Positions 1 to 7,817 of a DNA stretch of 38,289 bases are shown here, one piece after another. Source of the DNA: Candidatus Poribacteria bacterium (lineage in GTDB: Bacteria > Poribacteria > WGA-4E > WGA-3G); assembly GCA_028818705.1 (NCBI GenBank), contig JAPPNJ010000085.1, forward strand, positions 517 to 38,805, written 5' to 3'. The position numbers and the translations under genes are program-made. Every line of letters starts with the position of its first letter. The first letter of the stretch is position 1. The notes under the pieces were generated by a model that did no database searches, had not been told where the DNA came from, and saw nothing but the letters and a program-made list of their open reading frames with translations.

Positions 1-1
1 C

Positions 2-106
2 ATTGAAATGGGAGACGGTGAGGGCGAAACGGCTGGCAAACCTCAAGCGGTTTCCGCCTCAGACAAACTCGCGACCACTTGGGGAAGCATCAAGCAGCGA
101 TTGTAA
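2..106 (+). CDS. C-terminal end of an unidentified protein (partial)
   Basis: An open frame enters from the left edge and stops with TAA at 104-106, giving 34 residues that begin IEMGDGEGETAG and end TTWGSIKQRL. The base composition looks coding, and the stop lies 23 nt before the preferred start of the next gene, so the two may be cotranscribed. The fragment has no motif I can assign; it is a polar tail such as ends many proteins. The rest of the gene is outside the window. Confidence 0.5.
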   Translation: MEMGDGEGETAGKPQAVSASDKLATTWGSIKQRL

Positions 107-129
107 CATTTGTTCAGAGGTATTTATAT

Positions 130-819
130 ATGGCACCTGTTATTGGCGTTACATACGGATACGATGTTGGAGATGACTGCACGAATAACTACATTCGTGC
201 TGTTAGAGATCATGGGGGTATCCCTTATCCTGTGTATCCGGGTGTGCTAGATTTTAATTTTGCCGAGTTAGATGGACTTTTACTTACAGGTGGAGGGGAC
301 ATTCATCCAGAGAATTTCGGTGAAGAATGGCATCCGACTTTAACATCTGTTGATGAAGATCGTGATGATTTGGAAATACCGCTCTGCCGACAGGCATTAG
401 AAGACGATCTGCCCACCTTCGGCATCTGCCGAGGTATCCAGATTATGAGTGTTGCGATAGGTGGAAACCTGTACCAAGATATACCATCGGAATATTCACG
501 AGAGGCACTACCACATAAGATAGAGGTAGGGGATGCTCGACATAATATACAAATTGAACCCGATAGTCTACTCAGTGAACTTGTAGGTAAAACGGCAGAC
601 GAAGTTAACTCATCGCATCATCAAGCCGTGGGTGAGATTGGCGGGGAATTTGTGATCACTGCGCGGTCGGCAGATGGTATTGTCGAGGCTATGGAAGATA
701 GGTCAAAACGGTTTGTATTGGGTGTGCAGTATCATCCTGAACGGATGCTTGAGACGCCTGAATTTCGGGAACACAGACGTAAATTATTTGAAGCGTTTAT
801 TGAGGCGGCGTCTCACTAA
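130..819 (+). CDS. Gamma-glutamyl-gamma-aminobutyrate hydrolase-like class I glutamine amidotransferase (peptidase C26)
   Basis: 229 residues from ATG 130. Family members (PuuD type) hydrolyse gamma-glutamyl amides in the cytoplasm, for example in putrescine breakdown; the actual substrate here is not shown. The catalytic triad is visible: nucleophile Cys100 in the elbow FGICRGIQ, then His202 and Glu204 in GVQYHPER. The oxyanion loop LLTGGGDIHP is at about residues 51-60. The frame is open upstream to 79, but ATG 130 is preferred because AGAGG stands 9 nt before it and because the MAPVIGVTYGYD start matches the family's N-terminal strand. The stop overlaps the convergent PorV/PorQ gene by 4 nt. 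No polyamine genes are adjacent, so the pathway is uncertain. Confidence 0.88.
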   Translation: MAPVIGVTYGYDVGDDCTNNYIRAVRDHGGIPYPVYPGVLDFNFAELDGLLLTGGGDIHPENFGEEWHPTLTSVDEDRDDLEIPLCRQALEDDLPTFGICRGIQIMSVAIGGNLYQDIPSEYSREALPHKIEVGDARHNIQIEPDSLLSELVGKTADEVNSSHHQAVGEIGGEFVITARSADGIVEAMEDRSKRFVLGVQYHPERMLETPEFREHRRKLFEAFIEAASH

Positions 820-1748
820 AAATTGGCGACTAAGGAGAAGCGGTGCGTGAGTCCGAGGATGCCGAAGGGGACGAGTGCGTAGTCGAGTTGGAACTGGCGG
901 AGCGTTAATCCGAAGCCGCCTGTGAGTCCAGAGATTGCGCCTAAATCGTTGCCGCCGATTTTGTACTTATAACCAGTTCGGAGATGTAAGATATTGCCGA
1001 TCGTGTAGCCTGCACCGGCACCGATAGCAATGTCGTTGTCAGACGGACGAATGATGTCCGTTGCTAACGTGAGTGCATCATTCCAGAGCTTGTAGGCGAT
1101 ACCGAGCCTAAAAGTGACGGGTAGTCCAAAAGCCTCCTCAATGAACTTCACCCTCGGTCCGAGATGTTGGGCATTGAACCCCAAGGAGAGCGGCATCTCA
1201 GCAAAGTTATATAGCGCACCGAAATCGAAAGCGATACCGCTGCCAGTTTCGTCAGCAATCTGTTCACGCAAGAATTTTGCGTTCGTACCGAAGGCGAGCG
1301 CGTTTCCGAAACTACGGGCATACGAGAGAATCAGTGCCAGATCGTAGGGACGGAAGATGGTCGTTTCATTCCCATCTCGGTCACGCCCTTGTAATTCACC
1401 AAAAGATAGGTAACTTGAACTCACGCCGACGGTACCGATGTTTTCAAGTGGTACTGCGAACCCGACAAATTCGTGGTTGATGCCAGCAAACCATTCGTTA
1501 TGCATGAGGGCGATTTGCGGCTTTTGGAGTCTTGTGAGACCTGCGGGATTCCAGTAGGATGCGTAGAGATCATCGGTGGCGGCGACTTGGGATTCACCCA
1601 TGCTCATCGCCTCGGCACCGACGCCGATTTTGAGGAACGTCATGGCACGGGTGCCAGCGTTTTCGTGGATATCTGAGCTATCCGCTGCTGCGGGTAGGGC
1701 TGCGAGCATGAGTGTTATGATAACGATGTAAGTAAAAAATTGGTTCAT
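816..1748 (-). CDS. PorV/PorQ family outer-membrane protein
   Basis: 310 residues with a Sec signal peptide (hydrophobic residues about 7-22, ending PAAA). The mature start carries the family hallmark GAEAMSMGESQVAATDD followed by YWNPAGL (about residues 43-70), and the rest is alternating beta-strand sequence ending in an aromatic residue (VANF), typical of a beta-barrel inserted by the BAM machinery. Family members include the type IX secretion accessory PorV, but many homologues lie outside any secretion locus and have no known job; no Por or Gld genes are visible here. It is convergent with the amidotransferase gene. A second, longer paralogue lies at 12607-13734. No strong ribosome site precedes the ATG. 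Confidence 0.8.
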   Translation of the reverse strand: MNQFFTYIVIITLMLAALPAAADSSDIHENAGTRAMTFLKIGVGAEAMSMGESQVAATDDLYASYWNPAGLTRLQKPQIALMHNEWFAGINHEFVGFAVPLENIGTVGVSSSYLSFGELQGRDRDGNETTIFRPYDLALILSYARSFGNALAFGTNAKFLREQIADETGSGIAFDFGALYNFAEMPLSLGFNAQHLGPRVKFIEEAFGLPVTFRLGIAYKLWNDALTLATDIIRPSDNDIAIGAGAGYTIGNILHLRTGYKYKIGGNDLGAISGLTGGFGLTLRQFQLDYALVPFGILGLTHRFSLVANF

Positions 1749-1873
1749 AAGATGCTTTCATCTGATCTTTCAGAACGTCCCATTTTTGCTTCTGTTGCGA
1801 AAGTTCACTTTAGTATATCAGATCACCGTGCGAAAATCAAGGGTCAACACGTTCTGTTCAGGGTCATTCAGTC

Positions 1874-1904
1874 TTCTTGTAGAAGCAATCTCCTGATCGC
1901 GACT
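1874..1904. repeat. Dispersed repeat, TGTAGGAGCGATCT family, copy 1
   Basis: This stretch in the 274-nt gap between the PorV/PorQ and PIN genes matches, with a few changes, the reverse complement of 8401-8430. A related shorter copy is at 10799-10818. The core reads TGTAGAAGCAATCTCCTGAT here and contains an imperfect palindrome around ATCTCCTGAT. I see no convincing gene in the gap 1749-2022. Confidence 0.5.
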
Positions 1905-2022
1905 GCTTCCAAAAAAGTCAGAAAAAGCCGAAAAACTAAACAATCCTATGTTCCATTTGTTGAAAATTGCATCGCTTTTCTTGAAAAAATAAGAAGCTTT
2001 AAAACGACCTTCAATTGATTCT

Positions 2023-2466
2023 CTAAATTGCTGTCGGGTCAATAGCGACAATCCCTTCTGGAGCATAGCGGTCAAAGTCTGTTACGTTGAAAGTCAGAAT
2101 GTGTGTTATATCATGAAAAATCATTGATGCAACCAACCGAGCATCGTGAACCTGAACACCCGACACATTATACTCCATGACAAGTCGTTTCCATATTGGG
2201 TAAACATCTGGTGAATCCGGCAGCAACGCGAAAAATTTTTCAAGACCCAGCAAAAGTTGCTCAGTTTCAAATAGTGTATATCCAAAGCCGTTTTGATCAG
2301 TAGGCCGAGTTGCCACATTCCAAAATTCCGCGAAATTTTGTGAGGTAGTCCGTAACTGCTGCCCTTCTGTCCCTAATTTATGCACCGCATCCTGTACAAT
2401 TTGATAGCGTGGATCCTCACGGCGTGAGAAACGCAATAAAACATTGGTATCGACCAGATAAATCAT
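2023..2466 (-). CDS. PIN-domain protein, VapC-like RNase
   Basis: 147 residues. PIN domains are metal-dependent single-strand RNases, and most stand-alone ones of this size are toxins held by a cognate antitoxin. The acidic residues are all present: Asp6 in YLVDTNVL, Glu47 in FAEFWNV, Asp108 in QVHDARL and Asp130 in TFNVTDF, so the nuclease is probably active. The ATG overlaps the TGA of the upstream small membrane-protein gene by 4 nt (ATGA), which implies translational coupling and a functional pair. It is the last gene of the four-gene minus-strand cluster running from 6304. No classical VapB-type antitoxin is adjacent, which is unusual. Confidence 0.85.
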   Translation of the reverse strand: MIYLVDTNVLLRFSRREDPRYQIVQDAVHKLGTEGQQLRTTSQNFAEFWNVATRPTDQNGFGYTLFETEQLLLGLEKFFALLPDSPDVYPIWKRLVMEYNVSGVQVHDARLVASMIFHDITHILTFNVTDFDRYAPEGIVAIDPTAI

Positions 2467-2813
2467 AATTTGGGATGATTTTCGTATATACTTTCGCGGC
2501 TCGTCGCATAGTCAGATAACGGTTCGGTATCAGGCTTGGCAAATTTCTTCACTAAGGCATCCCATTCCTCTAATGCTGCTTTAAATTCCTTATGTGATAA
2601 CTGTTGATTGTTACCCACCGAGCCAGCAGTAACATGGTGCGAGTCCTCTTGTATCTTCTTAATAGCTTTGGCTATCTCATAAACAGGTGTATCGTTGGCT
2701 TTCAAGAGACGCCGTGTCAGATAGGCATAATAGCCTGTAATACCCGCGAGCACAACGGTGGCAATTCCTATTATTGCTCCAGCATTCGCGTTTAACCACT
2801 CTATGATTCCCAT
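2463..2813 (-). CDS. Small single-pass membrane protein, putative partner of the PIN protein
   Basis: 116 residues that I do not recognise as a named family. Residues about 10-32 (AGAIIGIATVVLAGITGYYA) form one hydrophobic helix followed by basic RR and K residues, predicting a short outside N-terminus and a cytoplasmic tail of about 80 residues. The tail has a helical, charged segment (EFKAALEEWDALVKKFA) and a polar end. A very strong ribosome site, AAGGAGG, stands just before the ATG. It follows the methyltransferase by 24 nt and overlaps the PIN gene by 4 nt. By position it would be the antitoxin or sensor of the PIN RNase; that role is inference. Confidence 0.7.
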   Translation of the reverse strand: MGIIEWLNANAGAIIGIATVVLAGITGYYAYLTRRLLKANDTPVYEIAKAIKKIQEDSHHVTAGSVGNNQQLSHKEFKAALEEWDALVKKFAKPDTEPLSDYATSRESIYENHPKL

Positions 2814-2837
2814 GAATTCCTCCTTAAACCCACTCTG

Positions 2838-5800
2838 CTATCCTAAATCTAAATCCGGCAGTCCTTCAATAATCTTCATCGTCTCCAAACTGACTGTGAT
2901 GACTTTTTCTATAAGTTTAACAATATACTGGGGATCGTCTGTACGATTCGGGTCATTCACAATACCGCTCCGTTTGTCTATTTTAACACAATACTGGTTA
3001 ATTATCCATTCCAATGCGGAACGGGTACCGAGGCAATAGTCGAAAACTTCCGGAGGCACTCCGTCGATTGTGAGGAAGTTGTTGTAGACGATTTGGGTTT
3101 TGTCTCTGGAGAGTTTCATTTTCTCGACGCGCCAGTCGAGTGGAACCTCCGGGTTTTGGATAAACGTGAGATCGCTATATTCGGGTTGAGATTCGTAGTT
3201 GACGTGGAGGTCTGCTAAGCGTTCGCCCGCCTTTGCGAATCCCCAGAAGTCTTTGGTATAGGGGATGTGCGGCAAATCGCGTTTGAGGTTCGCCTTGTAT
3301 TTTCCGCGGTAGTCGGGGTGATGCAAGAGTCCGTAGGTGTAGTGGAAGATGTCCCACTTGGTGACGGTATCGTCTTGGTAGTGGGTGCGGAACTGTTGTA
3401 ATGCCCAATCGGTGATGTTTTCGCGGCGGTTTGTGCTATCCTCGTCGTAGGTATAGAAGGGGAAAGATTGTTGCGGATCAGCATAAAGGTTCACATCAGA
3501 AATAAACCCACTCATCAAAACAGAAAATGCTTTCCGACCATAAACTCCTACACAAATCACCCGATTTTCAGTTTCGGCATCTGATATGGGAAAAATAGAA
3601 GGAAAGACGTACACGCGTTCAGTCATTGCTCTGTCAAAGTAGAAGTATGACTTAGTAAACGGACGGTAAAGCGAAGTTCTTATCTGTTTCTGTGAAAAAT
3701 CAGTAGTTATTCCACTTTTCAACTTTAGTTTTAATCCCGAACTCCAACCGACTTTTGTGTCATCATACATGACAAAATCATCAACTTCGGCATCCCGATC
3801 TACCCGTTGCGTCCAACGAGCAACTTCCGCGTTATAGTTTTCAATCATTCTATTCACATTTTCAGCGAGTGTGTTTGGGTTGAAGTTATAAGCCCAAACA
3901 TCACGATTCGTTTTTACACCACTGCTGTAAGTTTTGAAAATGACGTCCTCTGTCACACTTTTTGTCGCCTTCGCTTTTTTGCTTCCCATTGGTATAAAGG
4001 TATCAAACTCGGCATGGAGTCCTTCTGTGAGCCATGTATGTCGGGCATCGGGTTGAATGGATTTCCACTTGACTCCGGATGTGTATTCACGCTCACTTAG
4101 AAAGTCAAATTTCTGCTTTCTGTTCCACAGGTCATCTGTGCGATAGTAGAAAATGCGGGATGATTCCAATGGATTTCCACTTTTCTTCACAAACAGATTG
4201 ATACTCACACCTACCCGAATTCCAAACACATTGGCATTGGAAATCTTTAACCCCCTTCTCATATCCCCGCCCAAGTCCAGAACGTAGATTGCGTCGCAAC
4301 CCTCAGCCAGGTGTTTTCGCATACCGTCAAATGCCACACCACCAAGGAAACTGTTGTTCGTTACAAAGGCAACCACTCCCTCATCTCCAATCCTATCCAA
4401 TGCCCATCGAATCGCCTTGACATACGGATCTGAAAGAGCGTTTTTGTTTGTCGCTTTTGAGTCTTGTGAGTACGTCTCCTTCACCCGTTTGTCCATCGTC
4501 TCATATTCTCGATTTTTGTTGTTGTCATTCTCATTGACTTGTCCGACATTATAAGGCGGATTACCAATAACGACAAACATCTCAGATTCTTTCTGTTTTT
4601 CGACGCGTGCGGTATTGTCGGGTGTGAAAAGTTGAAGCTGCTCTTTTTCCTCTGCCAATTCGAAGGTATCTACGAGACACAACCCTTCGTAGGGGACATA
4701 TCGGTTGGTTGTATTGTAGAACTCGTGCTCTATGTTCAAACTGGCGATATAGTAGGGTAGGAGCATTACCTCGTTGCACTGGAGTTCGGGTGGGTCAGCA
4801 GTGTATTTTCGCTCTAAGGAGATGGGATCGAGTTCCTGCATGATGCGGACGATGAAGTTGCCGGTGCCGACGAACGGGTCGATGATGTTCACACCTCTAT
4901 CGGAGAGAGAACGATTGAACTCGGTGTTGAGAATGTGTTCGACGCTTTTCACCATGAAATCGACAATCGGTTGCGGTGTGTAGACGATACCGTGTGTGTC
5001 GGCAACTTTGACAGAGAAGCCTTGAAAGAATTGCTCGTAGACGGTGTTGAGGAATCCCTGTTTTTGTGAGAAGTCGGTGATAGTGGCGGCGGTTTGTTCA
5101 ATGGCGACGTAGAACGGGTCTAAGCCTCGGAGGAATTCGTTGCGGTCAAAGGTTTGAGAGGTCAGGGCGTCGATGACGTTCTCTATCTCGCGGGCGATAA
5201 TATTGCGGCGTGTGAAGTCAGGATTGTTGAACACAGTGCGGAAGATGCGTTCTGTTAGGAGGTGCTGGATGAGCATCTCCTCAACAGCAGCGATGGAGAG
5301 GTTCGGATTGATTAACGCTTGGCACTGTTGGTGAAAATTGGCAAATGCCTCCTGAAATCGTGTGTTGGTTTGGCGTTCGATTTCGATTAAAGCCGTCAAT
5401 TTTTCGCCGAGTTTTGGCACGGTTTCTCTGAATTCAGCGACGGCGGTGTGCCATGCGGCGATATTCTCTTCTTGATAGGCGAAGAAGGTCTGTAGGACGT
5501 GGACGAGGTTTCTGGGTTCGGTGATATCCAAATCGAGTTGAAGCTGACCGTGTTGATACAGAAGTGCGTGGGTTGGAGATTGCACAACGATGTTTTTTGA
5601 GGGGTAGCCTGCGGCGAATTTCTTGTCTGCTTCGACGTAGAGGTCGTCTTGTGTGTCTTTTGCTTTCCGGTGTCCGAATGGTAGATTAAAGGTATCGACG
5701 ACTTCGCCATCGGGTGTTATCCGTCTTTTTTCTCGGGTGTATTGCGTCTTTTCGCAGAGGAGTGTAAGGTCTGCTTGGCGTGAGTAGTGTTGGAGGAGGT

Positions 5801-5912
5801 TTTGGAATGCGGTGCGGACGGTGCCTTCGTTTTGTTCGCCGAGTTGTTCGTATGCTTTAAGTTCGGCGTAGTATTGTTTGATGGGTTTGTGGGTGGGTTT
5901 GATATTTAGCAT
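2838..5912 (-). CDS. Type ISP-like restriction-modification enzyme: N6-adenine DNA methyltransferase with N-terminal nuclease-like domain
   Basis: 1024 residues. In order: an N-terminal Mrr/PD-(D/E)xK-like domain (about 25-125), a helical linker, an N6-adenine methyltransferase core with SAM-binding DPFVGTGNF (345-353) and catalytic NPPY (451-454), then a long C-terminal target-recognition part ending in the Type ISP C-terminal pattern (YNNFLTIDGVPPEVFDY and SALEWIINQYCV). It should methylate adenine in a specific DNA site. Unlike LlaGI-type ISP enzymes of about 1600 residues, no helicase domain is present. In the nuclease-like domain the usual WEAKD-type motif reads RKAKD (82-86), so cleavage may be lost. 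The ATG overlaps the end of the four-helix-bundle gene (ATGCTAA) and lacks a ribosome site, suggesting coupled translation. Confidence 0.85.
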   Translation of the reverse strand: MLNIKPTHKPIKQYYAELKAYEQLGEQNEGTVRTAFQNLLQHYSRQADLTLLCEKTQYTREKRRITPDGEVVDTFNLPFGHRKAKDTQDDLYVEADKKFAAGYPSKNIVVQSPTHALLYQHGQLQLDLDITEPRNLVHVLQTFFAYQEENIAAWHTAVAEFRETVPKLGEKLTALIEIERQTNTRFQEAFANFHQQCQALINPNLSIAAVEEMLIQHLLTERIFRTVFNNPDFTRRNIIAREIENVIDALTSQTFDRNEFLRGLDPFYVAIEQTAATITDFSQKQGFLNTVYEQFFQGFSVKVADTHGIVYTPQPIVDFMVKSVEHILNTEFNRSLSDRGVNIIDPFVGTGNFIVRIMQELDPISLERKYTADPPELQCNEVMLLPYYIASLNIEHEFYNTTNRYVPYEGLCLVDTFELAEEKEQLQLFTPDNTARVEKQKESEMFVVIGNPPYNVGQVNENDNNKNREYETMDKRVKETYSQDSKATNKNALSDPYVKAIRWALDRIGDEGVVAFVTNNSFLGGVAFDGMRKHLAEGCDAIYVLDLGGDMRRGLKISNANVFGIRVGVSINLFVKKSGNPLESSRIFYYRTDDLWNRKQKFDFLSEREYTSGVKWKSIQPDARHTWLTEGLHAEFDTFIPMGSKKAKATKSVTEDVIFKTYSSGVKTNRDVWAYNFNPNTLAENVNRMIENYNAEVARWTQRVDRDAEVDDFVMYDDTKVGWSSGLKLKLKSGITTDFSQKQIRTSLYRPFTKSYFYFDRAMTERVYVFPSIFPISDAETENRVICVGVYGRKAFSVLMSGFISDVNLYADPQQSFPFYTYDEDSTNRRENITDWALQQFRTHYQDDTVTKWDIFHYTYGLLHHPDYRGKYKANLKRDLPHIPYTKDFWGFAKAGERLADLHVNYESQPEYSDLTFIQNPEVPLDWRVEKMKLSRDKTQIVYNNFLTIDGVPPEVFDYCLGTRSALEWIINQYCVKIDKRSGIVNDPNRTDDPQYIVKLIEKVITVSLETMKIIEGLPDLDLG

Positions 5913-6304
5913 ACGAGCTGTGGGTTATGAGTTATGGGTCGTGGGTTACTACTGGTCCTGACACTCTTTAGTAAAGTGATTAGCATTTTTCTCACACGAA
6001 TCGTTGTGCCTATTAACTCGGTATATTGATTCGCGGTGATATATTTTAGATCGTGAGCGAGGAGAATGAGATATTCGGTTTCGCTTGCGGATCCGACTGC
6101 TATCTGCAGAAAACGGGCAAAATCGGCTGCACTCTCTCTTCCACTGCCTTCAGCGATATTTGTTGGTATCGAGGCACATGCTCGACGCAGTTGACTCGTC
6201 AATCCATAGATTTCTTCACGAGGGAATTGGGCTGTTGACTCATATACTTTTAACGTCAATGCATGAGATTTCTTCCACACCTCTAAATTTCTGAAATTCT
6301 GCAA
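5906..6304 (-). CDS. Four-helix-bundle protein (S23/IVS family)
   Basis: 132 residues starting at TTG 6304, with AAGGAG 6 nt upstream. The family signature is clear: FRNLEVWKKSHALTLKVYE, FPREEIYGLTSQLRRACASIPTNIAEG and a C-terminal long helix. Relatives are encoded in intervening sequences of 23S rRNA and resemble the Avd accessory protein of diversity-generating retroelements; they form pentameric, positively charged barrels. Biochemical function is unknown. Residues 120-132 (NPRPITHNPQLVC) are not family sequence: they are translated from the heptamer repeat at 5917-5948 and show its 7-residue period. A second, inverted heptamer array lies just upstream of the gene (6325-6356). It is first in the methyltransferase/PIN cluster. 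Confidence 0.9.
   Translation of the reverse strand: MQNFRNLEVWKKSHALTLKVYESTAQFPREEIYGLTSQLRRACASIPTNIAEGSGRESAADFARFLQIAVGSASETEYLILLAHDLKYITANQYTELIGTTIRVRKMLITLLKSVRTSSNPRPITHNPQLVC
5917..5948. repeat. Heptamer array (GTTRTGR), left arm of an inverted pair
   Basis: About four and a half tandem copies of a degenerate 7-mer, read on the plus strand as GCTGTGG, GTTATGA, GTTATGG, GTCGTGG and a partial GTTAC. The reverse complement of 6325-6356 matches it unit for unit. The array lies inside the 3' end of the four-helix-bundle gene and immediately before the methyltransferase start. Confidence 0.8.
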
Positions 6305-6324
6305 TATGTACTCCTTATACGGAT

Positions 6325-6356
6325 TAACTCACAACCCACAACTCACAACCCATAAT
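6325..6356. repeat. Heptamer array (GTTRTGR), right arm of an inverted pair
   Basis: On the minus strand this reads ATTATGG, GTTGTGA, GTTGTGG, GTTGTGA and a partial GTTA, complementary to the array at 5917-5948. The two arms enclose about 376 nt holding almost nothing but the four-helix-bundle gene. The array ends exactly at the stop of the polysaccharide export gene (6357). Confidence 0.8.
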
Positions 6357-7541
6357 CTATCTTGTCAGCTGAATTATAATGCCGATGCCGCTGATGAGGA
6401 TGTAGGCGAATGTGCTGACGAGCCCCCAATTCACCTGAAATTCCTTTTTTATCTCTAAAATGTCGCCTGGATAGAGTAAAACCTGCTGCGGTGTTGTGCC
6501 TTCAGGGGTATCAGGTGTTAATGAAATCGCTACGGTTGTGCCGTCGCGACGGTGAATAAGCATCTCCTCACGGTTTGCAGAGACTTCAAACCCTCCGGCG
6601 AGTGCAACGGCTTGCGAGAGATTCAAAGGTCCGCGCACGCGTTGGGCACCCGGGTTACGGACATAACCCGTCACGTAGATAGGCTCGACTTTGAATACAT
6701 TGGGGACATACAGCACATCGCCGTCCGATAGAGAAGAGAGCGGAGTGTTGTCCTCTGTGGATTTCCAGAACTGTTCAGAGCGGTTAAATTCGGAGAGGGT
6801 GCCGTCTTTGCCGACCTTTATGAGTGCTGTGAGATCCGCCTCTGGGGTGGGACCGCCTGCGCGGGCGAGTGCCTGTTCAATACCAATCTCATCGCGGATA
6901 AAGAACTTTCCGGGTGTTTGGACTTGCCCTTGCACTTCAACGACATTGAGCGGCATAACAAACACGAGATCGTTTATATTGACGCGGATATCTTTGTATG
7001 GACGGTTGGTTGAGAGGTCGTAGGTTTCAACCTTTTGTGTGGCGTCAGTGCGGATTAATTGCACGCCTTGGCGATCGGCATTCTCAGCCATACCACCGGC
7101 AAGGGCGATGGCACGGTACAGACCGATATCCGTCTCTGGTGAGATGGGATAACGCCCTGGTGCCTTTACCGCGCCACCAACGAAGACGCCGCTCTCTTGG
7201 AATACCGGCGAAACCATAACAATGGGATTGCTAACGTGATTATCTTTGACGAGAAACTCGCGAATCAGCTGATTGACTGCTGTCACCGTCTGCCCAGCGA
7301 CATCAAAGTCCCCGCCGAAGTAGTTGATCCTACCGTCTTCACGGACCTGAACAGAATGCGTATACTCCGGTTGTCCAATCACCGCAATCAGGAGGGTATC
7401 CCCTATTTTGATGCGGTAAATATCACTGAAAAGTGTGGTGCTCGCGATGAAAAATAGTAAAACGATAAATGCTTGCAAGCAACGGATGGGAACACGGGGA
7501 ACTCGCAAGCTTTGGAAAAAATAGATCATAGTGTATTGCAT
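6357..7541 (-). CDS. Polysaccharide export protein (Wza-like, SLBB domains)
   Basis: 394 residues from ATG 7541. After a basic, hydrophobic signal/anchor segment (about residues 14-38) comes the Poly_export domain (YRIKIGDTLLIAVIGQPEY onward), then SLBB-type repeats, recognisable from GAVKAPGRYPIS, GQVQTPGKFFIR and GYVRNPGAQRVRG. It ends in a membrane helix (WGLVSTFAYILISGIGIIIQL), as in outer-membrane export channels for capsule or exopolysaccharide. The frame stays open to 7682, but that extension overlaps the small conserved gene at 7592-7798, so ATG 7541 is preferred; ATG 7529 is an alternative. A perfect 6-bp hairpin (7543-7557) sits directly before the chosen start. No Wzc or glycosyltransferase gene is nearby. 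Confidence 0.85.
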   Translation of the reverse strand: MQYTMIYFFQSLRVPRVPIRCLQAFIVLLFFIASTTLFSDIYRIKIGDTLLIAVIGQPEYTHSVQVREDGRINYFGGDFDVAGQTVTAVNQLIREFLVKDNHVSNPIVMVSPVFQESGVFVGGAVKAPGRYPISPETDIGLYRAIALAGGMAENADRQGVQLIRTDATQKVETYDLSTNRPYKDIRVNINDLVFVMPLNVVEVQGQVQTPGKFFIRDEIGIEQALARAGGPTPEADLTALIKVGKDGTLSEFNRSEQFWKSTEDNTPLSSLSDGDVLYVPNVFKVEPIYVTGYVRNPGAQRVRGPLNLSQAVALAGGFEVSANREEMLIHRRDGTTVAISLTPDTPEGTTPQQVLLYPGDILEIKKEFQVNWGLVSTFAYILISGIGIIIQLTR

Positions 7542-7591
7542 CGGGCTTACAAAGCCCTCTGACGATTTTGAGGTTTTCTTGTGTAAGCCTC

Positions 7592-7798
7592 TTAATCTTT
7601 CTCGCCTTCCAAGAAAGACATCTGTTCCTCTGATGTTATCAGTTTGCGAGTACCGCTCCTTCTGGCAGGTCGTTTTCGCCAATATTCTCTGACGTAACTA
7701 CCGTCCCGCCTTTGGTGTGCTCGGACGTGAATTTTGTCAGTTATGCGCATGTGAGATTCTACTTCTTTAAAGAGGTAGAGTTGCTTTACCTTCTTCAT
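7592..7798 (-). CDS. Small conserved basic protein
   Basis: 68 residues from ATG 7798. The core (DKIHVRAHQRRDGSYVREYW) is a pattern I recognise from many small uncharacterised bacterial proteins with an H-x-R-x-H-x-R-R-D-G stretch followed by basic residues; this conservation is why I treat it as real. The C-terminal tail SEEQMSFLEGEKD is acidic. Function is unknown. The open frame continues upstream to 7900, but that part overlaps the DUF2007 gene, so the shorter start is chosen; no strong ribosome site is visible. It lies between the DUF2007 gene and the export gene on the same strand. Confidence 0.55.
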   Translation of the reverse strand: MKKVKQLYLFKEVESHMRITDKIHVRAHQRRDGSYVREYWRKRPARRSGTRKLITSEEQMSFLEGEKD

Positions 7799-7817
7799 GG
7801 CAACTTGTCTGGGCGTG

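Noticed and set aside
1740..2075. Small ORFs on both strands between the PorV/PorQ and PIN genes
   Set aside because: No family similarity, no ribosome sites, and they overlap real genes; the stretch includes a dispersed repeat.
2838..5912. BREX PglX or a complete Type ISP restriction enzyme
   Set aside because: No BREX partner genes are adjacent, and the helicase part needed for Type ISP translocation is absent from this protein and its neighbours.
5906..6304. Avd protein of a diversity-generating retroelement
   Set aside because: The protein resembles Avd, but no reverse transcriptase and no template/variable repeat pair is seen in the window.
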